Assembly: GCF_016741935.1 (NCBI RefSeq) | Contig: NZ_JAERRG010000024.1 | Span: 114,100-178,099, forward strand | Direction: 5' to 3' | DNA from: Streptomyces endocoffeicus | GTDB lineage: Bacteria; Actinomycetota; Actinomycetes; Streptomycetales; Streptomycetaceae | Length of the DNA stretch: 64,000 bases | In this document: positions 42,056 to 51,705 of the stretch, in pieces | Position numbering within the stretch: the stretch's first letter is position 1 | How the letters are laid out: every line of letters starts with the position of its first letter | Notes under the pieces: model-generated | Seen by the model: the letters and a program-made list of their open reading frames with translations, nothing else | The model's database searches: none | What the model was told of the DNA's origin: nothing | Program-made: the position numbers and the translations under genes

Positions 42056-44665
42056 ATGCCGCATCAGATGCCCCGGCGCCACTTCCTCAGAACGGCCGGC
42101 GCGGCCGGCCTCGGCGCCTCGGCGATCGCGCTCGCAACGAACCAGGACCCCGCCAACGCTTCCCCACTCGTCACCGATCCCGCCTTGGAAACGGCCGCGG
42201 AGCACGGGACGACCCTGCCGTATCCCACGCTCAAACGGCCGTTCGCCATGCCCGGCGTCAAGGACCAGGACTGGACCGGTGCGCTGTTCGTCGGGAACGG
42301 CGAGTCCCGCTTCGTGCTCCGGATCGGCCTGATCACCGCGCAAGGCAAGCTCATCCGGGAGAAGATGACCAACCACCTCCGGCGGATCGGCCCCATGACG
42401 CCGGACGGCGCGTACAAGCAGGTCCACATCAGCACCGACGACCGCACGGTGATGCCGGCGCATCTCGAAGCGCTGCACGAGGTGATCGCCCACCCCGACC
42501 AGTGGTCGCCGGGTGAAGTCGCCGACGCCACGATGAAACTTCCACAGCTGCGGCAGCGGTACGACCAGGCACAGAGCCAGAAACGCACCATAGGTGTCCG
42601 GTACGCGCGCACCGGCGACGGCAGTGGCCTGGTCGGGGCCGTCACCGCGCTCGACGACGACACGACCGTCGTCCTCGAACTCGCCACGCCCTGGGGCGAG
42701 GAGGCGGCCTTCGCACTGGACGGCCGGGGTGTGAAGGGCAGTGCGCCGGGGCTGCTGGACAGTGACCGGACCGGTCACATCCGGCTGTCCCCCACCGAAC
42801 CCGCCGACAGCGGCGGCTGCTACGCCTCGGTCGCCGACATGACGGCGGCCCTGACCGGAGGCACCGGCGCACCGGGCACCGCCGTCGCCGCGCTCGGGTA
42901 CCGGCTCGGCAAGGGCCGGACCATCACGTTCGCCGCCCGGATCGGCGATCGCCCGCAGGACGCGCACGCGCCGGACGCACACGAGGTGGAGCGGGCGCTC
43001 GCCGCCGCCTCGGCGCGAGTCCGCGGCGACCACCTCACCGGCTCCGGACCGGTCGGACGGGCCGCTGACGCGGTGCGCGACGCCCTGTCCCTGAACACGA
43101 ACTACGACAAGGACCGCCGGCGCAACTTCGTCATGTGGGGATGGGGCGGGGGAGGCGGACTGTTCACCGGATGGGACTCGGCCTTCGACGCCATCGACGC
43201 CGCCCTCGTCAGCCGCCCGCTCGCCATCCAGCACGAGACGGACGTCTTCGACGCCCCGGCACCGCCCAACCAAGTCCCGCTGCGGGGGCCGCGCTACGAC
43301 CAGCAGAACTCCGGGCCCATGCATGCTTACGCCACCTGGCGGCTGTACACCAAGTTCGGCGACCGCTCAGTGCTGGAGAACGCCTACCCCACGCTCGTCA
43401 CCTTCCACGACCTCCTGCCGGAGTGGGACACCGACGGAGACGGCCTGCTGGAGAGCCCCTACTTCGGAGACCGGGTCGGCGGCCGGGGCAACCACCTCGG
43501 ACTGGACGACAGCCCCGTCTACGCCGCATACCACCGGATCGCCAAGCAGGGCGGCAGCGGCGACCGCCGCGACAACACCGACCTCACCGACGTGGCTCTC
43601 AACTCCTACTACGCGCTGCTCGCCGAGACCCTGGCCAAGATGGCCCGGGTGCTGGGTCGGCCACAGGACGCCACCCGCTTCGCCGCGCGGCACGAGACGA
43701 TCCGGCAGTTGCTCAATGACCGGCTGTGGCACCCCGGCAAGGGCCTGTATCTGAGCCGCTACCTCGACGGCACCTGGAACGAGGTGGTGACGCCGACCGT
43801 CTTCTACCCATTGTTCGCCGGTCTCGCCACACAGGCCCGGGCCCGGATCCTGGTGGCGGAACACCTGCTCAATCCCGAGGAGTTCTGGGGTTCGTACGTC
43901 ATTCCGAGCGTCGCTCGCAACGACCCGGCCTGCTGTTCCGGTGGCCCGGTGCACCCCGGCTCCGAGCACTTCCGGTTCTTCGACAAGTACGGCGAGGACT
44001 CCGCCCCCGAGCAGTGGAAGGGCGCCGTGTGGCCGCCGATGAACGCCACCGTGTACGACGGGCTCAAGCGGTACGGCTTTGACGACGCCGCCGGCCGGTT
44101 CGCCGCCCGGAGCACCGCGATGTACCTCGACGCCTGGGACAGGGAGAACTGGTTCCCCGAGTCCTTCGACCCCATTCCCGGCCAGTCCGTCATGGCCTCC
44201 GCCGTCGACACCGCCTGGCGCACCTACTCCTGGTCCAACGCGATGGCGGTACAGGGCCTGCACGAGCTCATCTCCGACAACCCCTGGGACGGTGACCCTT
44301 CGGCCCTCATGTTCGGCAGCCTCGGGCTGCCCGGCACCAATACGGTCGCCAACGTCCACTTGCGGGGACACACTTACACCGTCACCGCCGGACCGGACAG
44401 GACCGCGCTCGTCCGGGACGGCCGGACCGTGTTCCGGGCAACCGGTGCCCGCGTCGCGGTCCGCAACTTCGTACTCCGCGCCTCCGGGGCCTCCTTCGAC
44501 ATCAACGCCGACGGGCCCGCCCGCGTCGAGGTGCTCGTGCGGGGCCGCCGCTCCCGCGGGCGGAACGTGCCCGCCGGCCGCAGCCACGTCGAACTGTGCG
44601 ACCTGGCCGCCCTGCGAGCGGCCGGTCGCGTAGACGTCACCGGTTACGGTCGGCGACCGGAGTGA
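42056..44665 (+). CDS. Secreted GH63-like (alpha/alpha)6 glycoside hydrolase
   Basis: Exported protein of 869 aa. A Tat signal is visible (RRHFLRTAGAAGLGASAIAL). The N-terminal beta domain is followed, from about residue 330, by an (alpha/alpha)6 barrel of the GH63 / mannosylglycerate-hydrolase-like clan (MWGWGGGGGLFTGWDSAFDAIDA, YPLFAGLA, EQWKGAVWPPMNA, FPESFDP). Clan members act on alpha-linked glucose or mannose; the substrate here is not obvious. A GTG at 42053 is an alternative start. The rhamnosidase remnant next to it hints at a former polysaccharide-degradation locus. Confidence 0.8.
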   Translation: MPHQMPRRHFLRTAGAAGLGASAIALATNQDPANASPLVTDPALETAAEHGTTLPYPTLKRPFAMPGVKDQDWTGALFVGNGESRFVLRIGLITAQGKLIREKMTNHLRRIGPMTPDGAYKQVHISTDDRTVMPAHLEALHEVIAHPDQWSPGEVADATMKLPQLRQRYDQAQSQKRTIGVRYARTGDGSGLVGAVTALDDDTTVVLELATPWGEEAAFALDGRGVKGSAPGLLDSDRTGHIRLSPTEPADSGGCYASVADMTAALTGGTGAPGTAVAALGYRLGKGRTITFAARIGDRPQDAHAPDAHEVERALAAASARVRGDHLTGSGPVGRAADAVRDALSLNTNYDKDRRRNFVMWGWGGGGGLFTGWDSAFDAIDAALVSRPLAIQHETDVFDAPAPPNQVPLRGPRYDQQNSGPMHAYATWRLYTKFGDRSVLENAYPTLVTFHDLLPEWDTDGDGLLESPYFGDRVGGRGNHLGLDDSPVYAAYHRIAKQGGSGDRRDNTDLTDVALNSYYALLAETLAKMARVLGRPQDATRFAARHETIRQLLNDRLWHPGKGLYLSRYLDGTWNEVVTPTVFYPLFAGLATQARARILVAEHLLNPEEFWGSYVIPSVARNDPACCSGGPVHPGSEHFRFFDKYGEDSAPEQWKGAVWPPMNATVYDGLKRYGFDDAAGRFAARSTAMYLDAWDRENWFPESFDPIPGQSVMASAVDTAWRTYSWSNAMAVQGLHELISDNPWDGDPSALMFGSLGLPGTNTVANVHLRGHTYTVTAGPDRTALVRDGRTVFRATGARVAVRNFVLRASGASFDINADGPARVEVLVRGRRSRGRNVPAGRSHVELCDLAALRAAGRVDVTGYGRRPE

Positions 44666-44747
44666 CGGAGACGAGGGCCCTGCGGTGGTCGGTGTGCCGC
44701 TCCGCCGCCGTAGCGACCTGCGCGACGGCGAACCCGGCCAGGAGCAT
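44637..44747 (-). CDS. Possible 36-residue membrane peptide
   Basis: Short open frame directly after the esterase-type gene, in the same frame and strand, overlapping the 3' end of the glycosidase gene. It encodes one hydrophobic segment (MLLAGFAVAQVATAA) and a polar tail. Third codon positions are GC-rich. No clear ribosome site. It may be a small protein, or the remnant of a longer membrane protein cut by rearrangement. Confidence 0.25.
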   Translation of the reverse strand: MLLAGFAVAQVATAAERHTDHRRALVSVTPVADRNR

Positions 44748-44774
44748 GGCCGCCACGCCGGAGAGCCCCTCTGT

Positions 44775-46115
44775 CTACCGGTCCCGAAGCCGTGCGGCCG
44801 TCACCCGGTGGAGGTGGATCAGGACGTCGTGTGTGGGAGCGAGGGCTATGTCGTACGGCCCGTCCGGGTAGCCGGTGCCGACGATGCGGGTCGGCCGGGC
44901 ACGGGTCAGCCACTCATGGGCTGGTGACCCGACCGTGCGCAGGTCGATGATGTAGTCGCGGAGGTGGACCCGGTCCAGGGTTTGCTCATTGGTGCCCGGT
45001 CCCGCAGGGCCCAGAGTCCAGCGGTGGATGGCGTCATCCGGGCCTGTGGCATTGAACGAGCCCTGGTCGAAGGTCAGGCCGACGCTCATATAGCCGCGGC
45101 CGAGACCCTCGCGCAGGAAGGCGCCCTGCATCTTCGGGTAGTGGGCCGGGTCACTCGACGCGTAGCCGATATGGGCGTCGTGCGCCGACAGCAGCACCTT
45201 GGTTCCGGTGTGCCGCTGCCACCACACGACGTTGGCGGCCATCTCCTGGTCGCGGTAGCGCATGGACTGCGCGACCTCGGCGGGATCGTCGAAGTCGAAG
45301 GCGTACTGGCGGGCGGTCCGGTCGATCGCGGCCGCCTGCTGGACGGCCCAGGCATACGCCTCGCCGCTGGTGTTCGACACCTGGCGCTTCACCAACCTCA
45401 GTGCCTCGCCCGCGCGTTGGGCCATCTCCTTGCGTTCGGGGTACGGCTTGTTCAGATACCGTTCGATGTATGTACCCGTCGGCACGTCGGGCCGCAGCCC
45501 ACGGTAGAGCTCGGCGAGGCGGGGGCTCGACCCGGGATCGGTGGCGGCCACGTAGTCCGTGATCTCGTCGTACACCTCGGGTCCGGTCCAGGCGATGTCG
45601 TCACCCATGAACCGGACGGGGTCGTCCGGGTGTTGGACGTTGTACGCCCGCATCCACTGGAGGAGCTTGAGATAATCGGTGTTGTTCCACCACAGGTAGT
45701 CGCGCTGGAACTCCTCCCGCATGATGTCCCGGGGGTCGCCCTTGCCGTGGAGCACGTACTCGTCGAGACGCAGGCCGGTGCTCCAGGGGGCCTCCAGGGC
45801 GAAGGTCCGGAAGCCCTTCTCCCCGACGAGATGACGCAAGACGCGGGCCTTGAGAGCGAAGAAGTCGTGGGAGCTGTGGGTGGCCTCGCCCAGGCCGACG
45901 ACCCGGGCACCTCCGATCATTCGGTCGAGGGTGTACAGATCGCCGGTGTCACCGCCCGGTTCAACGGCCCTCAGGGGGTGGGCAGCGTGATCGAGCACGT
46001 CGACGACGGAGGCGGCGGGTGACGTGGCCGGTGACGCTGTGGCGGGAGCGACGGGAGCCGCGGCGCCGAAGGTCATGAGCAGGGTCAGGACGATGGTGGT
46101 CCGATGCCATGTCAT
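44775..46115 (-). CDS. Erythromycin esterase homologue, exported
   Basis: Protein of 446 aa in the erythromycin esterase (EreA/EreB-like) superfamily. Signal peptide at about residues 1-28. Family motifs: GLGEATHSSHDFF near residue 73 with the catalytic Glu-His region, FALEAPWSTG, and VLLSAHDAHIGY with late histidines. Only some family members hydrolyse macrolides; most are of unknown substrate, and secretion of this one argues for an extracellular ester or lactone substrate. No macrolide resistance genes lie nearby. Confidence 0.8.
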   Translation of the reverse strand: MTWHRTTIVLTLLMTFGAAAPVAPATASPATSPAASVVDVLDHAAHPLRAVEPGGDTGDLYTLDRMIGGARVVGLGEATHSSHDFFALKARVLRHLVGEKGFRTFALEAPWSTGLRLDEYVLHGKGDPRDIMREEFQRDYLWWNNTDYLKLLQWMRAYNVQHPDDPVRFMGDDIAWTGPEVYDEITDYVAATDPGSSPRLAELYRGLRPDVPTGTYIERYLNKPYPERKEMAQRAGEALRLVKRQVSNTSGEAYAWAVQQAAAIDRTARQYAFDFDDPAEVAQSMRYRDQEMAANVVWWQRHTGTKVLLSAHDAHIGYASSDPAHYPKMQGAFLREGLGRGYMSVGLTFDQGSFNATGPDDAIHRWTLGPAGPGTNEQTLDRVHLRDYIIDLRTVGSPAHEWLTRARPTRIVGTGYPDGPYDIALAPTHDVLIHLHRVTAARLRDR

Positions 46116-46406
46116 GATTCAAGGCTTGCGTGCCGAGCAGGCGATGGACCATCCCGCCGTCCTCCACCCTGGGGTACGGACAGCCACAGGGCGAGGCCGG
46201 GGGCTTTCCTCATGGACCACCCGGGCGCGCGGCACCGACCATGCGGAACAAGACGACACGGCGGCACAGTGGGCCGCTCCGCACGACGACGGCCGGCACC
46301 CGCCCGCGATGGCCGACCCCGACGCGGTGGCCTGCGTCATCGCGGTCCTCAGGGTGCGGTACGGGGTGGCGAACTGACGCCGGAGCCCCTCGCGCTCTGT
46401 CGGTCT
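46116..46406. other. Intergenic region upstream of the esterase homologue
   Basis: This 291-bp stretch lies between the esterase start and the TetR gene's 3' end, both on the minus strand. It should hold the esterase promoter. I see no strong palindrome, repeat or convincing gene. Confidence 0.4.
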
Positions 46407-47078
46407 TCACGTGCCCGCCGCGCCTCCCGGGCGCCGCGTAACAGGCGCCTCCCACAGGGCGGTGATCGCATCGGCCAGATCGGAGGCGGTGTCCTCCCAG
46501 TTGAGACGGGCCGCGGGAGAGCCCTCCGCGAGGGCCCGCTCGGTCTCGACACACATCTGCACGATCAGATGACGAGCCATCAGCACCCGTACGGCGATCA
46601 CCTGGTGCGGCAGATCCGGGAGGAAACGGTCGAGGACCTCCCGCAACTGCTCCCGTGACGCGGAGACGAGGGCGTCCTCGTCCATCATCACCTCGAACAA
46701 CGCCGGGTCGACCGACACCTGGGCGTTGAACCGGGCGAACCAGGAGGGGGCTCCCAGGGCGGCCATGTGCTCGGTGACGGGACGCACCGTGCAGGCCGCC
46801 CAGTCCCGGACGCAGGTGAAGTCCCCGGCCTCGGCCAGTACGCGGGTTCGGATCTCCGCGATGGCCTCCGCGTGCCTGCCGGCGATCGCCCGGACCAAGT
46901 CGGTCTTGGTGCCGAAGTGATAACCGACGGCGCCGGTGTTTCCCTGCCCTGCGGCGATGCTGATCTGACGATTGGAGACCGTATGCACCCCATGCTCGGC
47001 GAACAGCCGTTCCGCGGCGTCCAGGATCGCCGCCCGGGTCGCCTCAACCTGCGCCTCCCGGACCCCTCTGCCCGACAT
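46407..47078 (-). CDS. TetR-family transcriptional regulator of the MFS exporter
   Basis: Repressor-like protein of 223 aa. TetR helix-turn-helix at about residues 15-60 (AILDAAERLFAEHG, then SIAAGQGNTGAVGYHFGTKTDLV). It faces a divergent MFS exporter gene with a 24-bp palindrome between them, the standard arrangement for a local efflux repressor. ATG 47078 has GTGAGG upstream; an in-frame ATG at 47111 adds 11 residues. Confidence 0.87.
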   Translation of the reverse strand: MSGRGVREAQVEATRAAILDAAERLFAEHGVHTVSNRQISIAAGQGNTGAVGYHFGTKTDLVRAIAGRHAEAIAEIRTRVLAEAGDFTCVRDWAACTVRPVTEHMAALGAPSWFARFNAQVSVDPALFEVMMDEDALVSASREQLREVLDRFLPDLPHQVIAVRVLMARHLIVQMCVETERALAEGSPAARLNWEDTASDLADAITALWEAPVTRRPGGAAGT

Positions 47079-47237
47079 CGTCCGCCACCTCACCGGGACC
47101 GCGCACGGCACCCGCGACGTTCGGTCCCGAAACCGTCGCGGTCCTCCACCGGGGCGGCGGGAGGCCCGACCAGCCTACTGACCAGGGACGCCGTGGGCTG
47201 ATCGCCGGGCATGTCCCGCCGCGCCCGAGGCTCTGCT

Positions 47238-47261
47238 ACAGTCGATTTAAATCAATCGACT
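47238..47261. promoter_or_regulatory. 24-bp palindromic operator of the TetR/MFS pair
   Basis: CAGTCGATT-N6-AATCGACTG, 9-bp perfect arms with an AT-rich centre, between the divergent TetR and MFS genes. AT-rich promoter-like sequence overlaps it. Very likely the TetR binding site. Confidence 0.7.
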
Positions 47262-47348
47262 GAGTTAAATTTTGCTCAATCGGACCGCCCGGCAGCGCGC
47301 CAGCGGCCAGGCGGTCCCGCCACTCCCGCTATTCGGAGGCCCCTCGCC

Positions 47349-48842
47349 ATGCCCGACGCCCTCACCCAGTCCGTCAGAAGCGGAGCACCCGCGCCGCCGA
47401 AACCGAACGTCGTCGTGGCGGTGCTGGCTTTCGCCGGGATCGTGGTCTCGCTGATGCAGACCGTGGTGATCCCGATCGTCCCCGAGCTGCCGACGCTGCT
47501 GCACGCCGATGCCGCGGACGCCGCCTGGGCGATCACCGCCACCCTGCTGGCCGCCGCGGTCGCCACCCCGGTGGTCGGCCGCCTCGGCGATATGTACGGC
47601 AAGCGCCGGATGCTGCTCCTCAGCCTGGTTCTGCTGGTGGCCGGGGCCGTCCTGTGCGCGCTGTCCGACTCCCTGACGTCGATGATCGTCGGGCGGGTGC
47701 TCCAGGGCCTGGCCGCCGGTGTCATCCCGCTCGGCATCAGCATCATGCGCGATGAACTGCCGGCCGAACGGCTCGGCACCGCAACCGCCATGATGAGCGC
47801 GTCCCTCGGCATCGGCGGCGCCCTCGGCCTGCCCGCCGCCGCGTTCATCGCCGACAACTTCCACTGGCACACGCTGTTCTGGGTCTCGGCCGCCATCGGC
47901 GCCATCGGCACCTGTCTGGTCTTCGCCCTCGTCCCGGAGTCCGGGGTCCGCACGGGCGGCCGGTTCGACGGGGTGGGCGCCGTCGGGATGGCCGTGGGTC
48001 TGGTGTGTCTGCTACTGGCGATCTCCAAGGGCGCCGACTGGGGCTGGGGCAGCGGCACCACGCTCGGCCTGTTCGCCGCGGCCGTCGTCGTCCTGGTGGG
48101 CTGGGGCTTCTTCGAGCTGCGGATCGCCGCACCCCTGGTCGACCTGCGCGCCACCGCCCGCCGCCAGGTGCTGGTGACCAACATCGCCTCGATGGCCTTC
48201 GGCTTCTCGATGTTCGCGATGTCTCTCGTCCTTCCGCAGCTCCTGCAACTGCCCGAGGCGACCGGCTACGGACTGGGCAAGTCGATGCTGACCGTCGGTC
48301 TGGTCATGGCCCCGCAGGGCCTGGTGATGATGGCCTGCGCGCCGGCGTCCGCGGCCCTTTCCGCCGCCAAGGGGCCGAAGACCACCCTGATGGCCGGCGC
48401 CCTGATAGTGGCGGCCGGATACGGCCTGAACATCGTGCTGATGTCCGAGGTGTGGCAGCTCGTCCTGGTGTCCTGCGTCATCGGCGCCGGGGTGGGCTTC
48501 GCCTACGGTGCGATGCCCTCGCTCATCATGGGCGCGGTGGATCCGTCCGAGACGGCCGCCGCCAACAGCCTCAACACTCTGATGCGCTCCATCGGCACCT
48601 CTACCGCCAGCGCCGTCGCCGGGGTCATCCTGGCGCAGCTGACCACCGACTTCGCGGGCCACCCACTGCCCTCGGAGAGCAGCTTCAAGGTCGTCATGGC
48701 CATCGGCGCCGGAGCCTCCCTCCTCTCCTTCGTGGTGGCCGCGTTCATCCCCCGCCGGCGTCCGCTGCCCACCGCGGACCCGGCCGTCCACGAGACCGCC
48801 GAGCCGTCCGCGCTCGTGGATGTGCCCGCCCCCAAGGTCTAG
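47349..48842 (+). CDS. MFS drug exporter, DHA2 family (14 TMS)
   Basis: Proton-driven efflux pump of 497 aa with about 14 hydrophobic helices. Motif A between helices 2 and 3 reads GRLGDMYGKRR, and motif C-like Gly-rich text is present (GIGGALGLPAAAFIAD). GGAGG precedes ATG 47349 at a good distance. Controlled by the divergent TetR gene through the palindrome. Substrate unknown; the P450 gene 119 bp downstream might be co-expressed. Confidence 0.88.
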   Translation: MPDALTQSVRSGAPAPPKPNVVVAVLAFAGIVVSLMQTVVIPIVPELPTLLHADAADAAWAITATLLAAAVATPVVGRLGDMYGKRRMLLLSLVLLVAGAVLCALSDSLTSMIVGRVLQGLAAGVIPLGISIMRDELPAERLGTATAMMSASLGIGGALGLPAAAFIADNFHWHTLFWVSAAIGAIGTCLVFALVPESGVRTGGRFDGVGAVGMAVGLVCLLLAISKGADWGWGSGTTLGLFAAAVVVLVGWGFFELRIAAPLVDLRATARRQVLVTNIASMAFGFSMFAMSLVLPQLLQLPEATGYGLGKSMLTVGLVMAPQGLVMMACAPASAALSAAKGPKTTLMAGALIVAAGYGLNIVLMSEVWQLVLVSCVIGAGVGFAYGAMPSLIMGAVDPSETAAANSLNTLMRSIGTSTASAVAGVILAQLTTDFAGHPLPSESSFKVVMAIGAGASLLSFVVAAFIPRRRPLPTADPAVHETAEPSALVDVPAPKV

Positions 48843-48961
48843 CGCCCCACATCCATCGGCGGCCCCGTACCCCTCCCCCGGCGCAGGCCACCGCGCCCCA
48901 GCGCCCGGAGGTGACCCGCGTCCTCGGACCGGAACACCCAACCCCCACCAGGAGGTCTCAT

Positions 48962-50179
48962 ATGAGCCGACACGACCCGGACATCCGTCTGCCGCTGACC
49001 GGCGACGGCCCGCTGGAACCCCCGGCCGAGTGGCAGCGGCTGCGCGAGCGGTGCCCGATGGCCACCGCCGAGCTCCCCAGCGGCGACAAGGCCACCTATC
49101 TGACCCGCTACGACGACGTCAAAAGCCTGCTGTCCGACGCCCGCTTCAGCCGCCCGACCGCCACGGACAACGCCGCCCGGATCGCCCCCGACGGCGCGGG
49201 CGGCCCCGCGGCCAACGGCGACACCTCGCTGGCCATCCCCGACCGGGGTGAACCCCATCAGCGGTGGCGACGGCAGGTGGGCAAATACCTCACCGCCAAG
49301 CGCATGACGGCGCTGCGCCCCGGCATGGTGAGCATCGCGGAGTCCCTCGTCGAGGACATGGTCGAGCACGGACAGCCCGCGGACCTCAAGGCCGCGGTCG
49401 GCTTCCCGTTCCCGGTCTATGTGATCTGCGATCTCCTGGGCGTGCCCGCCGAGGACAGGGACCGCTTCTCCTACTGGTCCGACGCGTTTTTGAACGTCAC
49501 CCGCTATACGACGGACGAGACCCGGGCCGCGCACACCGAGCTCAACCAGTACATGGCCACGCTCATCGCGGCCAAGCACGCCGAGCCGGGCGAGGATCTG
49601 CTCAGCATGCTGATCGCGGAGAGCGCGGAAGAGGGCGAGGGGCTGTCCGACGACCAGTTGCTGCACACCGGGGTGGCGCTGCTCGTCGCCGGGCACGAGA
49701 CCACCGCGAACATGATCGGCAAGATGGTCTCGATGCTGCTCGCCGACCGCACCCGGTGGGAGCGGCTGCTGGCCGACCCCTCCCTGGTGCGCACCGCGGT
49801 CGACGAAGCGCTGCGCTTCGACGCCAACCTGGGCTTCGGGCTGCGCCGCTATCTCGGTGAGGACGTCGACCTGGACGGCCGGCTCCTGCCCAGCGGGACC
49901 ACCGTCATCTGCAGCATGCCCGCCGCCAACCGGGATGAGCGGGTTTTCGCCGATCCGGACGAGATGGACCTCGGCCGCTCCCCGAATCCGCATCTGACCT
50001 TCGGCGCCGGGCCACATTCCTGTCTTGGCCAGACCCTGGCCCGCTCCGAACTCCAGGTCGTCCTCGACGTCCTGCTGCGGAAGCTGCCGACGCTCCATCT
50101 GGCCGTGCCCGCACGGGAGTTGCAACGTGTCGAGGGCCTGCTCGTCGGCGGCCTGCGCACGGTGCCCGTGGGCTGGTGA
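48962..50179 (+). CDS. Cytochrome P450 (CYP105-like class)
   Basis: Soluble bacterial P450 of 405 aa. I-helix oxygen motif AGHETT at 243-248, K-helix EALR at 282-285, heme loop FGAGPHSCLG with the axial ligand Cys354. Followed after 65 bp by a 3Fe-4S ferredoxin gene, its probable electron donor, as in many Streptomyces CYP105 pairs. A GGAGG site lies upstream of the ATG. Substrate not predictable; it could belong to the peptide cluster further downstream or to a lost cluster. Confidence 0.9.
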   Translation: MSRHDPDIRLPLTGDGPLEPPAEWQRLRERCPMATAELPSGDKATYLTRYDDVKSLLSDARFSRPTATDNAARIAPDGAGGPAANGDTSLAIPDRGEPHQRWRRQVGKYLTAKRMTALRPGMVSIAESLVEDMVEHGQPADLKAAVGFPFPVYVICDLLGVPAEDRDRFSYWSDAFLNVTRYTTDETRAAHTELNQYMATLIAAKHAEPGEDLLSMLIAESAEEGEGLSDDQLLHTGVALLVAGHETTANMIGKMVSMLLADRTRWERLLADPSLVRTAVDEALRFDANLGFGLRRYLGEDVDLDGRLLPSGTTVICSMPAANRDERVFADPDEMDLGRSPNPHLTFGAGPHSCLGQTLARSELQVVLDVLLRKLPTLHLAVPARELQRVEGLLVGGLRTVPVGW

Positions 50180-50244
50180 GCCCCCCCCCGTAAACACTCC
50201 GCTGGCGAGACAGCGGGAGAAGACGGCAGAAAGCGAGGAATGAC

Positions 50245-50448
50245 GTGAAGGTCCAGGTGGACGAAGCCAAGTGCTGCGGCGCCGGTCAGTGCGTACTGAT
50301 CGCACCGGAGGTGTTCGACCAGCGAGATGAGGACGGCATCGTCGTCCTGCTCGCCCCCGAGCCCGCCGCGGACCAGCGGTCCGACGTCCGGGAAGCGGCG
50401 GCCGTGTGCCCCGCAGCCGCGATCACACTCGACGAGAATCCGTCGTAA
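50245..50448 (+). CDS. 3Fe-4S ferredoxin partner of the P450
   Basis: Small ferredoxin of 67 aa. Cluster ligands Cys10, Cys16 and Cys55 (CCGAGQC ... AVCP) define the 3Fe-4S type found beside Streptomyces P450s. It shuttles electrons from a ferredoxin reductase, not encoded here, to the P450. Followed by two hairpins, so it ends the transcript. Confidence 0.92.
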   Translation: MKVQVDEAKCCGAGQCVLIAPEVFDQRDEDGIVVLLAPEPAADQRSDVREAAAVCPAAAITLDENPS

Positions 50449-50465
50449 GACGGGATTCCGCACCA

Positions 50466-50518
50466 CGCGTCGAGCGACGCGCGTGCCCGCGCCGCCCCAC
50501 GGAAGGGGCAGCGCGGGC
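50466..50518 (+). terminator. Double hairpin terminator after the ferredoxin gene
   Basis: First, CGCGTCG / CGACGCG with a 2-nt centre (50466-50481). Then a 14-bp stem with one mismatch and 6-nt loop: arms 50485-50498 and 50505-50518. No T-run. Strong predicted structure right after the stop. Confidence 0.75.
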
Positions 50519-50882
50519 GAACAGCCGCCGTGTCCCCTGGCAGCCACGACGTTACGGGAACAATGGCGCACAGTTCGAGCACCGATCCGATGAGTTCGCG
50601 TCCCCGAAAGCGCACCATGCGCAGTTCGCGTCGCAGGTCGAGGCCCTGAACATGCAGCGTCCGCACCCTCGCAGCCTCCGCGGCGGACATGCGGGTCCTG
50701 CGGCTCGCCAAGGGATCAGCCATCACGGCCCGTACCCAGGCGCTGAACAGTCACCATACAGGCGGGGCTCCACGGGGAACCGGCGACAGTTGAACAGGCG
50801 AGTCCTCCTAGCCACCGCGCACGGCCCACAGCTGCACAGCAGTGCCCTGCGGCCGGCTGCACCCCTCCCCCGGCAGCGTCGT
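50519..50882. other. Non-coding stretch between the P450 unit and the scar zone
   Basis: About 360 bp with no gene I can support. Short open frames on both strands have no recognisable product or consistent codon bias. It probably contains rearranged sequence, since a truncated gene starts immediately after. Confidence 0.4.
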
Positions 50883-51705
50883 TCATTCACGCGATTCCGT
50901 GGCCACAACCTTCTCGAGCACCTCCAGGAGCTCGTCGGCGTCGTCTTCGCTGAACGCCAGCGGCGGACGAATCTTGAGCGACGCCGCTGCCGGGCCCGAG
51001 GCGCTGATGAGCACTCCCGCCTCCCGCATGCCGTTGACCACGCGGGTGGCGAGCCTGGGGTCCGGCACGGAGGGGTCACCAGGCCGCCCCAGGTCGGCCG
51101 CGAGGAACATGCCCGCGCCCCGGACGTGGAAGACGCGCTCGTTGTCGGTCATGATGCGGCGCAGCCCGGCCAGAAGCCGTTCTCCGGTGCGGCGGGCGTG
51201 CGCCAGCAGCCCTTCTTCTTCGAGGACATCGAGCACGGCTGCGGCGGCAGCGACACTGACCGGGTTGCCGCCGAAGGTGTTGAAGTAGCGAACCTCGCTC
51301 CCAAAGCGCTCCTGGGCGTCCAGCGTGCCGACGACCGCGGAGATCGGCATTCCGTTGCCCATAGGCTTGCCCAGCACCGCGAGATCCGGCAGGAGTCCGT
51401 GCCGCTCGAACCCCCACCAGCGGCCCGTTCGCCCGAAGCCCGCCTGCACTTCGTCGGCGATGTACAGGCCCCCGGCGGCCCGGACCGCTTCGGCGGCGCC
51501 GCGCAGGAAGCCGGCTGGCTCAGTCTGCACGCCGTCGCTGGAGAGGACCGAGTCGAAGATGACGGCCGCCACCCCGTCCCCGCGGGCCTCCAGTTCCTCC
51601 ACGGCCTGGCGCACCAACGCCGTCATGCGCGGCCCGACCTCGCTCGCCGGAGTGCGGGCGGTGTCGACCGATGGGACGGTGACAACGTGCTCACCCAGCC
51701 GGTTG
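50883..51705 (-). pseudogene. Class III aminotransferase, N-terminus missing
   Basis: The last 270 or so residues of a PLP-dependent class III aminotransferase (ornithine/4-aminobutyrate type). PLP-site text is intact: IADEVQAGFGRTG and the lysine in VLGKPMGNGMPISAV, then FNTFGGNPVS. The first third, with the substrate and phosphate loop, is absent; upstream of about 51705 the sequence is an IS transposase remnant on the other strand. The frame stays open through it by chance. The gene was probably broken by transposition or recombination and is non-functional. Confidence 0.75.

Noticed and set aside
46130..46380. Plus-strand open frames in the gap upstream of the esterase homologue
   Set aside because: Arg/Pro-rich products with no family match and no ribosome site.
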